Positions 1-7,411 of a DNA stretch of 16,353 nucleotides are shown one piece after another. The stretch lies in the NCBI GenBank assembly GCA_030844565.1, contig JAUUNK010000104.1:1-16353 (forward strand). The letters run 5' to 3'. Below the pieces are notes generated by a model. That model was not told the origin of the DNA. It worked only from the letters and a program-made list of their open reading frames with translations, and made no database searches. This stretch comes from Bacteroides ovatus. Lineage in GTDB: Bacteria > Bacteroidota > Bacteroidia > Bacteroidales > Bacteroidaceae. Position 1 is the stretch's first letter; each line of letters opens with the position of its first letter. The position numbers and the translations under genes are program-made.

Positions 1-15
1 CGTATGTTGTATGAT

Positions 16-79
16 AAAACACCCGGATGTTTTGAAATGCAAAATGGGGTTGTTGTTTGGTAAAACATCCGGGTGTTAT
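16..79 (-). terminator. Nested inverted repeat, probable msrAB terminator
   Basis: AAAACACCCGGATGTTTT (16-33) and AAAACATCCGGGTGTTAT (62-79) are reverse complements apart from one base near the outer end. They can form a long stem around a 28-nt loop. Read on the minus strand, downstream of msrAB, the stem is followed by TTTTATC, as in a rho-independent terminator. Each arm is also nearly palindromic (AAAACA...TGTTTT), so two small hairpins are an alternative. On the plus strand the repeat also ends in a T-rich stretch, so it could act in both directions for a gene left of the window. Confidence 0.55.
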
Positions 80-109
80 TGTAATTGGTACTTTATATTC
101 TATTTTTTG

Positions 110-150
110 GTAACCTGTGTTCTATGCGTAAGATGTTAGTAACCTGTTTG
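110..150. repeat. GTAACCTGT direct repeat, two copies
   Basis: GTAACCTGT occurs at 110-118 and again at 139-147, a 29-bp period, in the spacer between the msrAB stop and the inverted repeat. No gene or promoter consensus overlaps it. It may be a chance repeat or a weak protein-binding site. Confidence 0.3.
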
Positions 151-223
151 TTATCTATATATGTCTAATGAGTTGGGAGAGGATAGCCAAGTGTTCCAAA
201 CCCGCTGTTCTTCCTTCGCTCCT

Positions 224-1258
224 TTATTTGCTCCCTTTCTCGAGCAAAGGCAGATACTCACCATATCCTTCTTCCTTCATTTTTTCCTTCGGGATAAACC
301 GCAGAGAAGCGCTGTTGATGCAATACCTAAGCCCTCCTTTATCTTTCGGTCCGTCTGGGAAGACATGTCCCAAGTGCGCATTGCCCGTCTTGCTCCGTAC
401 CTCGGTGCGCATCATTCCATACGAAGTATCTTGCTTTTCGGCAATCAGGCTTTTGTCGATAGGCTTGGAGAAACTGGGCCAGCCACATCCTGAGTCGAAT
501 TTGTCAGTAGACACAAAAAGTGGTTCGCCTGTGGTGATGTCTACATAGATACCTTCACGGTGTTCGTTCCAGTATTCGTTTCGGAAGGCGGGCTCGGTAG
601 CGTTCTTCTGTGTAACGGCATATTGTTCGGCCGAAAGTTTCTTGCGGAGTGTGGCGTCGTCGGGCTTTTTATATTTCTGTGGAGAATTTGCTTTCTTTGC
701 CATTTCGAAAAGAGCAGGGTTGATGTGGCAATAGCCCGTAGGGTGTTTGACCAAATAGTCCTGGTGATAGTCTTCGGCAGGGTAGAAGTTGGTGAGGGGC
801 ATCACTTCGATGGCAATCGGCTTGCTATATTGTGCGCCGAGCGTCTGTATGGCTTGGTTGATAACAGGAAGGTCGGCGGGATTGGTATAATAAATTCCTG
901 TGCGGTATTGTGTCCCCCGGTCGTTTCCCTGTCTATTGTGGCTAGTGGGGTCTATGGTTTTAAAGTACAAGTCGAGCAGCAGTCCGAGATTGACCTTCTC
1001 CGGGTCGTAGACCACCTTCACCGTTTCTGCTGCATTGGTCTTTCCGGAACAGACCTGTTCATAACTCGGATTGGCAACCGTGCTGTTGGCATATCCCACC
1101 TGAGTACTTTCTACTCCTTCGATCTGCTTGAGGAAATGCTCCGTTCCCCAGAAACATCCTCCTGCTAAATAGATTTCTGCTTTATTTCCCATAATTTCTG
1201 CTTTACTTATCCATGGATTAGTGAATATAAGAATCGCGATGATGATAATCTGTTTCAT
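224..1258 (-). CDS. msrAB: Exported bifunctional methionine sulfoxide reductase MsrA/MsrB
   Basis: This 344-residue fusion repairs oxidised methionine. MsrA reduces the S-sulfoxide and MsrB the R-sulfoxide. Residues 1-20 look like a signal peptide (MKQIIIIAILIF...ISKA), so it probably acts outside the cytoplasm. The MsrA part (about 26-180) has GCFWGTE with catalytic Cys35 and a likely resolving Cys177 in GYCHIN. The MsrB part (about 203-330) has GCGWPSF (Cys258) and RYCINSASLRFIP (catalytic Cys313). The 55-residue spacing of these two cysteines is what I recall for the MsrB domain of Neisseria PilB. The zinc-binding CxxC pairs of many MsrBs are absent, so this is the zinc-free type. Met23 could start a cytosolic form, but the N-terminal hydrophobic stretch argues for the longer start. 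It is divergent from the ATPase gene and appears monocistronic, with a hairpin downstream. Confidence 0.95.
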   Translation of the reverse strand: MKQIIIIAILIFTNPWISKAEIMGNKAEIYLAGGCFWGTEHFLKQIEGVESTQVGYANSTVANPSYEQVCSGKTNAAETVKVVYDPEKVNLGLLLDLYFKTIDPTSHNRQGNDRGTQYRTGIYYTNPADLPVINQAIQTLGAQYSKPIAIEVMPLTNFYPAEDYHQDYLVKHPTGYCHINPALFEMAKKANSPQKYKKPDDATLRKKLSAEQYAVTQKNATEPAFRNEYWNEHREGIYVDITTGEPLFVSTDKFDSGCGWPSFSKPIDKSLIAEKQDTSYGMMRTEVRSKTGNAHLGHVFPDGPKDKGGLRYCINSASLRFIPKEKMKEEGYGEYLPLLEKGSK

Positions 1259-1338
1259 ATCTTTAGGTTCTTTATCTTTATAACGGATGAGGGGGGAGTT
1301 ATGTTTGCGGGATTTCGGGTTGCTACACGAAAAAAAAC

Positions 1339-1422
1339 TTATCTCCGAAAAAGTGTCTGTTACTTCTGGATTTATCTCCGAAAAAGTGTATATTTGTATG
1401 TGTTTTATCTCCGGAAAAGTGT
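1339..1422 (+). repeat. Three 18-bp direct repeats with exact 33-bp period
   Basis: TTATCTCCGAAAAAGTGT occurs at 1339-1356 and 1372-1389, and TTATCTCCGGAAAAGTGT (one change) at 1405-1422. The starts are exactly 33 bp apart, about three helical turns, so a bound protein would meet all copies on the same DNA face. The second copy abuts and overlaps the -7 box by one base, and the third lies between the predicted transcription start and the ATG at 1426. This placement suggests an operator or a leader-RNA control element for the ATPase gene. Confidence 0.8.
1389..1396 (+). promoter_or_regulatory. Predicted -7 box (TATATTTG) for the ATPase gene
   Basis: TATATTTG matches the Bacteroides -7 consensus TAnnTTTG in full. 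Transcription would begin near 1402, giving a leader of about 24 nt that is almost wholly the third repeat. No clear TTTG -33 box is visible, because repeat copy 2 occupies that region. This fits a regulated rather than constitutive promoter. Confidence 0.5.
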
Positions 1423-1425
1423 AGT

Positions 1426-2715
1426 ATGAAGAGAAAAGTATATAGGGAACTTCTGAAATGGAAGAATAGCGAGAGTCGTAAGCCTCTTATTTTGAAAGGT
1501 GCGCGTCAGGTAGGAAAGACGTGGATAATGAGAGAATTTGGTCGTGGTGAGTACAAGAATGTCATATACGTGAATTGTGATAATGAACCCCGGGTAGCCC
1601 GTTTGTTTGAGGATGATTATGACATTAGTCGTATATTGCTTGCTTTGCAGGCCATCACAGGTGTGAAGGCCGTGCCGGGTGAGACGTTGATTATCCTCGA
1701 CGAAATACAGGAAGTGAAACGAGGGCTGGGGGTTCTAAAGTATTTTTGTGAAGATGCTCCCGAATATCATGTAATGGTGGCAGGTTCTTTACTTGGAATT
1801 GCTTTGCATCAGGGAACTTCTTTTCCTGTTGGCAAAGTAGATATGATAAACATGTATCCTATGGATTTTGGGGAGTTTTTGGAGGCATTGGGATACGGGG
1901 AATGGAAGAAACTTCTGGAAAGCCGTGACTGGACACTCCTGTCGCCGCTACGGACGAAGTTTGTGGAATTCTTGCGGCAGTATTATTATGTGGGTGGTAT
2001 GCCCGGTGTAGTCCAGTCTTTTGTGCAACACCAGGATTTGCAGGAAGTGCGGAGACTACAACAAGATATTATCCAAGCTTACCAGTCGGATGTATCCAAG
2101 CATGCACCTGCCAATGAGGTGGTACGTATTAATATGGTGATGAATGCCATTCCGTCTCAACTGGCAAAAGAGAATAAGAAATTTATCTACGGTGCTATCA
2201 AGAAGGGGGCAAGAGCTGCTGAGTTTGAGTTGGCTATCCAGTGGCTGATAGATTGTGGAATTATTTATAAAGTAAACAGGGTACGGTCTCCCAAATTGCC
2301 TTTGAAGTTCTATGAGGATATGTCGGCCTTCAAGTTGTTTTTGTTAGACTGTGGTCTGCTGGCTTGCATGAGTGAAGTTCCTGCTGACCAAATGCTTATT
2401 GGCGATAATGTCTTTGAGGAATTTAAGGGGGCATTCACCGAAGAGTACGTAATGCAACAGCTTGTTTCCTGTCCCGATATGTATATATATTATTGGAGTA
2501 GTGAGAAATCGGATGGGGAAATAGACTTTCTGATACAGAAAGGTTCTCGTATTATTCCAGTGGAAGTTAAAGCAGAAGAGAATCTCCGTGCCCGTTCGCT
2601 ACGCCAGTTCGTGATGGATAACCCGGGACTGAAAGGTATTCGCTATTCTATGTCCGATTATCGGGAGCAGGATTGGATGGAGAATATTCCGCTTTATGCA
2701 GTGTTCTGTGAGTGA
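1426..2715 (+). CDS. AAA-type ATPase with DUF4143 and nuclease-like C-terminus
   Basis: The 429-residue protein has the layout of the AAA_14/DUF4143 family, which is present in many copies in Bacteroides and has no settled function. Walker A is GARQVGKT (residues 25-32). Walker B is LIILDE (88-93). VAGS at 118-121 looks like a sensor strand. The middle part (about 130-340) is the DUF4143-type helical region. The C-terminus has GEIDFLI (Asp367) followed by PVEVKAEE (Glu380, Lys382), the D...ExK pattern of restriction-endonuclease-like folds. No signal peptide or membrane segment is seen, so it should be cytosolic. The start is the first ATG, 3 bp after the last upstream repeat. It converges on the nine-gene operon with a 2-bp gap. 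Its role may be as a stand-alone nucleic-acid or stress ATPase. The reading frame is intact. Confidence 0.85.
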   Translation: MKRKVYRELLKWKNSESRKPLILKGARQVGKTWIMREFGRGEYKNVIYVNCDNEPRVARLFEDDYDISRILLALQAITGVKAVPGETLIILDEIQEVKRGLGVLKYFCEDAPEYHVMVAGSLLGIALHQGTSFPVGKVDMINMYPMDFGEFLEALGYGEWKKLLESRDWTLLSPLRTKFVEFLRQYYYVGGMPGVVQSFVQHQDLQEVRRLQQDIIQAYQSDVSKHAPANEVVRINMVMNAIPSQLAKENKKFIYGAIKKGARAAEFELAIQWLIDCGIIYKVNRVRSPKLPLKFYEDMSAFKLFLLDCGLLACMSEVPADQMLIGDNVFEEFKGAFTEEYVMQQLVSCPDMYIYYWSSEKSDGEIDFLIQKGSRIIPVEVKAEENLRARSLRQFVMDNPGLKGIRYSMSDYREQDWMENIPLYAVFCE

Positions 2716-2717
2716 TG

Positions 2718-4196
2718 TTAGTATCTTACTACCGTTGGCTGAATCTTCGCCAACTCTTGCGGACACCATCCCACCGGGGCAAAACTGCTGCAAGTCGGCT
2801 CGCAATAAGTGAACTTTTTACCGTCGATAAGCAGGGTGTGACCCCCTACTTCTTCGTGGAAGCAGGCTGCCATAGCCAGGTGTCCCGGGTAATAGAGCAG
2901 GACGGTATCAAGATGCAGCAGGTCGCGGAGGAGTCTTGAGAAAAGAATGGCTCTGTCTTCGCAATCGCTATAGGGATAATAAAGAGTTTCGTCGGCAAAG
3001 AAAGGGTGGTCGCCGCCCCAGATTTCGTCATCGTAGCCGTAAGTGAGGGCTGTTTGAACAAAGTTGATAAGGATGTTGGCGGCTTGCCGTTCGCTTTTTC
3101 CTGCTATGGCGGCTTGTAGGGGCGGATATAATTTGTCTCTCACTGTGTGGCTGAGAGGAGTGGCGGCGTAGAAACACCATTTGGTGCTTCCATCGTTGTT
3201 GATATATGATTGAGGATAATTCCGGTAGAAATCTATCAGGTTTTGGTTGAAAGCGAGGGAAATGCTTAGACTGTCTTTACCTTGGGAACGCAGGGTGCGC
3301 GTGGCGGTAAGCTGCTCAGCAAATAATTGTTCCCGTCCCACTTCCAGCGAAAGTTGCTGTTCGCGGGGGAAAGCGTTATCGTAAATATACAATCCGTCTT
3401 CCTGGTAATGAAGAGGGTAGAACTTCTCTCCATTTATTTTGAAATGGCTCATTTCGTAGATAACATGCCGGCTTGCCACCAACAGGTATAACCGGGAAGT
3501 CTGCGACCGTCCCAGCCGGACTTTATATCCGGATTGATGGAAAAGGAAAGCTTGTAGCAGGGCGGCTTCGGGAGTTCCTTTCCCGAGGAAAGTAGTCGTT
3601 AACCGCTCTAGAGTGCAGAGATAAGCCCAATCGCAGAGATTATACCGGATGCGGAGTGCCAGGCAGTCTCTTATCAGATTGTTGTAAGCATCGCCGGAAA
3701 GCTGTTCCCATTGCCCGGCTACATCTTTTTCCTGTACACTTTTTAGTACGAAACGTTGTCCGGGGGTGAGGCGGACTTGCATGTCTGTGCCGTAAGCGGT
3801 GAAATGGAACATATCTTCTTCCTCAGGCACTTCCGGTATGGGAGCTACGGGGCGTGGCTGCTTGATGACAGGCGGAGCGGGAATCACCGTTTCAAAAGGC
3901 ATAATCTTTTCCGGCAAGGGTTGCTCTCTATTTAAGACCGGAGGAGTGGGAGGCGGAATAGGCGGGTCTTTGTGCATGGGCAGCGGCAAGCCCGGTTCGG
4001 CTTGATACCATACCCATGCTTTTCGCATGAACTCCGCGTACTGTCGATTGGCTTTCCGGCGAAAGTCCTCATATTGCGTCTGCTTCTCTTTTTTAAAGGC
4101 ATCGTATTGTTGCCGGAAGGTGGTGTCGTTTTGCTGTGCCACCACAGAAGACAGACAGCATGCGCAAAAGTAAGAAAAGAGAATGTGGCGTTTCAT
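2718..4196 (-). CDS. Secreted transglutaminase-like cysteine enzyme with coiled coil and proline-rich stalk
   Basis: This is the last gene of the nine-gene operon (492 residues). A signal peptide ends near VVA/QQ (residue 20). Residues 27-61 form a hendecad helix with YxxF repeated at Tyr31, Tyr42 and Tyr53. Residues 71-124 hold 20 prolines in 54 positions, likely an extended stalk. The C-terminal part (about 365-475) resembles the transglutaminase/papain-like fold: SDCEDRAILF gives the nucleophile Cys412, and YYPGHLAMA gives His439. YCEPT (Glu466) lies where the family usually has Asp-Pro-Thr. Such enzymes cut or cross-link peptides; activity here is inferred, and the Glu for Asp change is unusual. 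The region at 130-360 is unrecognised. It follows the DUF4384 gene by 28 bp. No terminator fits in the 2-bp gap to the convergent ATPase. Confidence 0.75.
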   Translation of the reverse strand: MKRHILFSYFCACCLSSVVAQQNDTTFRQQYDAFKKEKQTQYEDFRRKANRQYAEFMRKAWVWYQAEPGLPLPMHKDPPIPPPTPPVLNREQPLPEKIMPFETVIPAPPVIKQPRPVAPIPEVPEEEDMFHFTAYGTDMQVRLTPGQRFVLKSVQEKDVAGQWEQLSGDAYNNLIRDCLALRIRYNLCDWAYLCTLERLTTTFLGKGTPEAALLQAFLFHQSGYKVRLGRSQTSRLYLLVASRHVIYEMSHFKINGEKFYPLHYQEDGLYIYDNAFPREQQLSLEVGREQLFAEQLTATRTLRSQGKDSLSISLAFNQNLIDFYRNYPQSYINNDGSTKWCFYAATPLSHTVRDKLYPPLQAAIAGKSERQAANILINFVQTALTYGYDDEIWGGDHPFFADETLYYPYSDCEDRAILFSRLLRDLLHLDTVLLYYPGHLAMAACFHEEVGGHTLLIDGKKFTYCEPTCSSFAPVGWCPQELAKIQPTVVRY

Positions 4197-4224
4197 AGAC
4201 TTGCTGCTTTAAGAAGATTGTTTT

Positions 4225-5088
4225 TTATTTCTGAATATCAATCCGAATCACCTTTACCCCCATTTTCGTATCCCTTTTCCTGCACTTCACCAGCCAGCGG
4301 GAGAAAGCTTCGTAGCTTAGTTCGCGAGGAAGCAGTTCGTTGTTTTGGCTATCCATTGCTTTGGTGAAAGGATTGGGAGAGAAAATGACGTAAATCTGAT
4401 TGTGCTCGAGGGAGCCGTTGCAGGTGAGCGTATATTCGTCCACGAGTGAGGGCGAGTCTTTGGCGGTGGCAGGAGAAAAAAAGACATATTTCTCGCCGTG
4501 CTTCACGGATTGTTGACCGTCTCCGTCGTTGCGATAGGGCAGGAGGCAGTAGGCACTGGGAGTTTCGTCCACCAGATAGGCGGCGACGTAGCCGTTGACG
4601 GGAGATTGGAAGAGGAGGAACATGTCGTCGCCGTTGCGAAAATCGCTGCTGGTGAATCTTTCTTCTGTGCCGTTGCGGAGTATCCGGGCGGTGAAGTCGG
4701 GGGCGTCGTTTACTATTTCCCGCGCTTTGCCGCAGATAGAGCATTTGATGACGAGCATTCCTTGTTCGTAGGAGATGTCGTAAGCGGGTTCACCCTGGTC
4801 TTGCAGCCATTCGCCTTTCACTTCGCTGTCGCTGAGGGAGAAGAAATGAGTGTCGGTCTTTCCGTTTTCGTTCTTCATAAGGGTGGCGTTGCTTTGGGTG
4901 ACAATGGTTCCGAATTTGTCGGCGAGAGCTTGGAGTCTGGCACGTTCGAGGGCAATCAGTTTGGCTTCTTCCAACGATTTGTCCGAGGGGGCATAATAGA
5001 TATATTCCCCGCAAACCTTCTCCGCTTTTTGGGCGGAGAGGATAAGCGGGAAAAGTATCAAAAATAACAAAGAAGCGTATCTCTTCAT
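4225..5088 (-). CDS. Secreted DUF4384-type protein
   Basis: The protein has 287 residues. MKRYASLLFLILFPLILSA is a clear signal peptide, cut before Gln20. Residues 36-70 (EEAKLIALERARLQALADKFG) resemble the helix of LPP20/FlgT-like envelope proteins and recall the product of the gene before it. Residues about 130-240 fit DUF4384, a beta-rich domain: FRNGDDMFLLFQSPVNGYVAAYLVD, then LLP..., then a closing FSPNPF. As I recall the family, DUF4384 often occurs with secreted caspase-fold peptidases, which fits the caspase gene upstream in this operon. Cys116 and Cys119 form a CxxC pair and might be oxidised in the periplasm. The gaps are 40 bp from the gene before and 28 bp to the one after. No catalytic residues are evident, so a binding or structural role is more likely. 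Confidence 0.65.
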   Translation of the reverse strand: MKRYASLLFLILFPLILSAQKAEKVCGEYIYYAPSDKSLEEAKLIALERARLQALADKFGTIVTQSNATLMKNENGKTDTHFFSLSDSEVKGEWLQDQGEPAYDISYEQGMLVIKCSICGKAREIVNDAPDFTARILRNGTEERFTSSDFRNGDDMFLLFQSPVNGYVAAYLVDETPSAYCLLPYRNDGDGQQSVKHGEKYVFFSPATAKDSPSLVDEYTLTCNGSLEHNQIYVIFSPNPFTKAMDSQNNELLPRELSYEAFSRWLVKCRKRDTKMGVKVIRIDIQK

Positions 5089-5128
5089 TTATAAAACGTT
5101 CGATAATGGGTAAAACATGGTGTAGCGG

Positions 5129-5803
5129 TTACCATTCAAGAAGTTTTTCCAATTGGGCTTTCACGTCGTCACCTTGTTGTTCGAGGTCCTTGCGGACGGC
5201 TTTGCGGGCTATTTCTTTTGCCATGGCGCTGTTGTAGCCGATGCGGACCAAGACTTCCTTATTTTTGTTTTGAAGCGTACGGTATACTTCCATCACGGTG
5301 ACGGTGCGTCCGATGCTCTGTGAAATCAGGTTTTTGCTTGCCATCACGCTTTTGGTGACGGTAGCGGCTTGCTCGGCAGACATTTGCTGGTTGGCTACTT
5401 GGTTCTCTACCAAAGCGGTGATTTCAGTTTGTATCTGTCCGGCAAGGTTCTGCTTTGCCAGTTCGAGGGCTTGCATCTTGGCGCCGTCGTAGTTTTCTCC
5501 GATGCTCATAGCTTCGCCCATCAGGTATTTAGGGTAGCCGGAGTCGTCATATTCGTATTGCATCATGTACGACCTGTCCAGTTGTTTGTCTATGGGTAGT
5601 GCTCCGGGAGCGCTCTGCCAACCTTCTTTTTTCAGTCTTTTGGCTTCCTTGCGAGCGGCTTTGGTTGCTTTCTCATTCAGTTGCGAGCGGGAGAGCTTGG
5701 CATTTTCTTTTCTTTCTTTCGCCAAGTCTGTTGTCGATTGGGCATAAGCGCTTCCTGCCGAGAAGGCGAGGAAGGCTATACAGAGTAAAATAAGCTTTTT
5801 CAT
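5129..5803 (-). CDS. LPP20-like secreted protein
   Basis: The protein has 224 residues. The signal peptide ends at SAYA/QS (residue 21), and there is no lipobox cysteine. A basic, lysine-rich helix (about 28-60) follows, then LPP20-like signatures: YPKYLMGEAMSIGENYDGAK and MQALELAKQNLAGQIQTEITALVENQV (about 90-136). VMEVYRTLQNKNKEVLVRIGY (170-190) is the usual closing strand of the fold. The C-terminal 30 residues are charged and helical. Proteins of this type sit in the periplasm or at the outer membrane and lack enzymatic residues, so a scaffold role is likely. It lies 39 bp after the third fimbrillin-like gene and 40 bp before the DUF4384 gene, whose N-terminus it resembles. Confidence 0.6.
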   Translation of the reverse strand: MKKLILLCIAFLAFSAGSAYAQSTTDLAKERKENAKLSRSQLNEKATKAARKEAKRLKKEGWQSAPGALPIDKQLDRSYMMQYEYDDSGYPKYLMGEAMSIGENYDGAKMQALELAKQNLAGQIQTEITALVENQVANQQMSAEQAATVTKSVMASKNLISQSIGRTVTVMEVYRTLQNKNKEVLVRIGYNSAMAKEIARKAVRKDLEQQGDDVKAQLEKLLEW

Positions 5804-5842
5804 GTGGGTAGAGTTTTTAATGTGAGTATTTTGGTTGATGGG

Positions 5843-7387
5843 TTAGAAGGAGGAGATGGGGCGAACACTGAAATTATGGCCTTTATCTATACCTATTACT
5901 TGTCCGTTTATAGGCGCATAACTCCAGGCCTCGTATTCATTTTTTTCAGTAGAAGACCAGTAAACATCGTAGCCCGTTAACTTCCGGTAAGAACTTAGTT
6001 TTTGTGGGTCTAATAAGTCTCCAACGCACGCCATACCTAATCTGGTGAGCTCTCCTAGAGAAGGCAAATACCAGAAGCCTTCACCTAATTCCTCCCTTTT
6101 GTAATAATAGCAATCCTCGCCTGCTTTAGAATATTCTTTATAATATCTGATATAATTTCTTCCATTATAATCAGTTAAAGCATATACATTGTTATCTGTG
6201 GACCAGCTAGCCAGGTTATAGGGTAGTTGTGGTGTGTCAGTTGGACTTTGGTATTCTTTTTTACCATCTATAGGTAGGTCACCACTTTCATATTTTCCAT
6301 CTAGCAGAGAAAAATTAGGAAGTTCTTCTATATCATACTTTGGATTTGCTGCCCACGTATAATCACCTATGTTATCCAATGCCACAATCCTCCCATGCAT
6401 AGATTCTGCCAAAGAAACGTTGATATCGCCATCTTTCTCTTCACTCAATGCGAATACAATGCCGATACAGTCCTTGTTTTTATCATATTCCGTAGACCAT
6501 GTTTGGTCGCTATAATAGTAATCACCTATTTTTGCGGGTTGTGTAGTGATGTGGGCATCTTGCCTGTTGATAGTGATTGGATATGTATATTGTTCTCCTG
6601 CTTCCCACGCAATCGCAGGAAGTTTCACAATATAAGGAGAACCGTCAATGGTAAGTTCCAGTTCCACACTATTTTCATTGATTTCTGCCGGGATAACCAA
6701 TATATCTACCAATTGCGAAGTAGAACTGTTTAGTGTATAATTGGTAGTCAGGGTGATAGCAGCATTTTCATTAAGTGCAGGGTTTATGTATCCTGTTTTG
6801 ATGTCCATGTCTCCTGCTATGGAAAGACTAGTATATCCTGCGGCATTTCTTAAACACACTTGGGTTAATACTCCGTTTCCTGCATCCGTGCTACTCTTTT
6901 TAATGTCAAGAGTGATGCGTGCCAGTGCGTGTTTAAAAATAATATACGCTTCGGGATATGCTGCATTTACTGTCTTTTCGCTTTTTCCGTAAAGATAGTC
7001 CGGTTGCCCGCTCTTCGGATCGGGCGTGATATTTACCTTGACCATATTCTCTGGCGAAGCACCTTCTGAATAAGGATAATAAGCATAAATGGTTGCCGGT
7101 TGTGTGGTTAACGACAGTTTATTGTCGAAATACCATCTGGCATCGTACGTAGCCCTCATGTTCCAACTGCCTTCACTGTATTTCATGCCTTCGGAATTTA
7201 AAGCGTATACGCCGATTTGTTCTCCGCCGGAGAAGGTGGTAGACTCTATTACGGAACGAGTTTGTATGTCTGTTCTGACTCGTAATGTATTATCAAAGGA
7301 GTCGATTCCATTTTTGTTTTCGTTGCTACAGGAGATAAAAGCCAGTATGCCTGTGCAAAGAAGTAAGGATGTTATTTTAGCTTTCAT
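5843..7387 (-). CDS. Fimbrillin-family lipoprotein with C-terminal DUF1566-like domain (A)
   Basis: The protein has 514 residues. A lipoprotein signal ends at FISC with the lipidated Cys20. Residues about 35-275 carry fimbrillin landmarks: GEQIGVYAL (55-63), ATIYAYYPYS (98-107), DYLYGKSE (130-137), FKHALARITLDI (151-162) and WEAGEQYTYPITI (261-273). The C-terminus (about 285-514) is a second domain. It starts IGDYYYSD, continues IGIVFALSEEKDG and HGRIVAL, and ends with FWYLPSLGELTRLG, YWSSTE and FSVRPIS, a pattern of the DUF1566/Lcl family. TRSVI at 43-47 may mark a processing site. It is a tandem paralogue of the preceding gene (7412-9022), 24 bp away. Its role is probably as a surface or pilus-like subunit. 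The gene is clearly more AT-rich than the operon genes downstream. Confidence 0.8.
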   Translation of the reverse strand: MKAKITSLLLCTGILAFISCSNENKNGIDSFDNTLRVRTDIQTRSVIESTTFSGGEQIGVYALNSEGMKYSEGSWNMRATYDARWYFDNKLSLTTQPATIYAYYPYSEGASPENMVKVNITPDPKSGQPDYLYGKSEKTVNAAYPEAYIIFKHALARITLDIKKSSTDAGNGVLTQVCLRNAAGYTSLSIAGDMDIKTGYINPALNENAAITLTTNYTLNSSTSQLVDILVIPAEINENSVELELTIDGSPYIVKLPAIAWEAGEQYTYPITINRQDAHITTQPAKIGDYYYSDQTWSTEYDKNKDCIGIVFALSEEKDGDINVSLAESMHGRIVALDNIGDYTWAANPKYDIEELPNFSLLDGKYESGDLPIDGKKEYQSPTDTPQLPYNLASWSTDNNVYALTDYNGRNYIRYYKEYSKAGEDCYYYKREELGEGFWYLPSLGELTRLGMACVGDLLDPQKLSSYRKLTGYDVYWSSTEKNEYEAWSYAPINGQVIGIDKGHNFSVRPISSF

Positions 7388-7411
7388 ATTTTTTATCTTT
7401 AGATAAGTATA

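Larger units (their letters stand above)
1259..1425. other. Divergent intergenic region between msrAB and the ATPase gene
   Basis: This 167-bp spacer holds the starts of two divergent genes. The right half carries three 18-bp repeats and a plus-strand -7 box (separate entries). On the minus strand I see no convincing TAnnTTTG box for msrAB. A G6 run lies at 1291-1296. The ATPase frame is open from 1291 but has no ATG, GTG or TTG before 1426. Confidence 0.6.

Noticed and set aside
16..79. Invertible promoter flanked by inverted repeats
   Set aside because: Only 28 bp separate the arms, with no TAnnTTTG box between them and no recombinase gene in the window. A terminator fits better.
560..1168. 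A 202-codon plus-strand open frame opposite msrAB
   Set aside because: msrAB on the other strand has all catalytic motifs; the antisense translation shows none.
1339..1422. CRISPR-like array of short repeats
   Set aside because: Only three 18-bp repeats with 15-bp spacers, no cas genes, and a promoter embedded in the array. The size is wrong for CRISPR.
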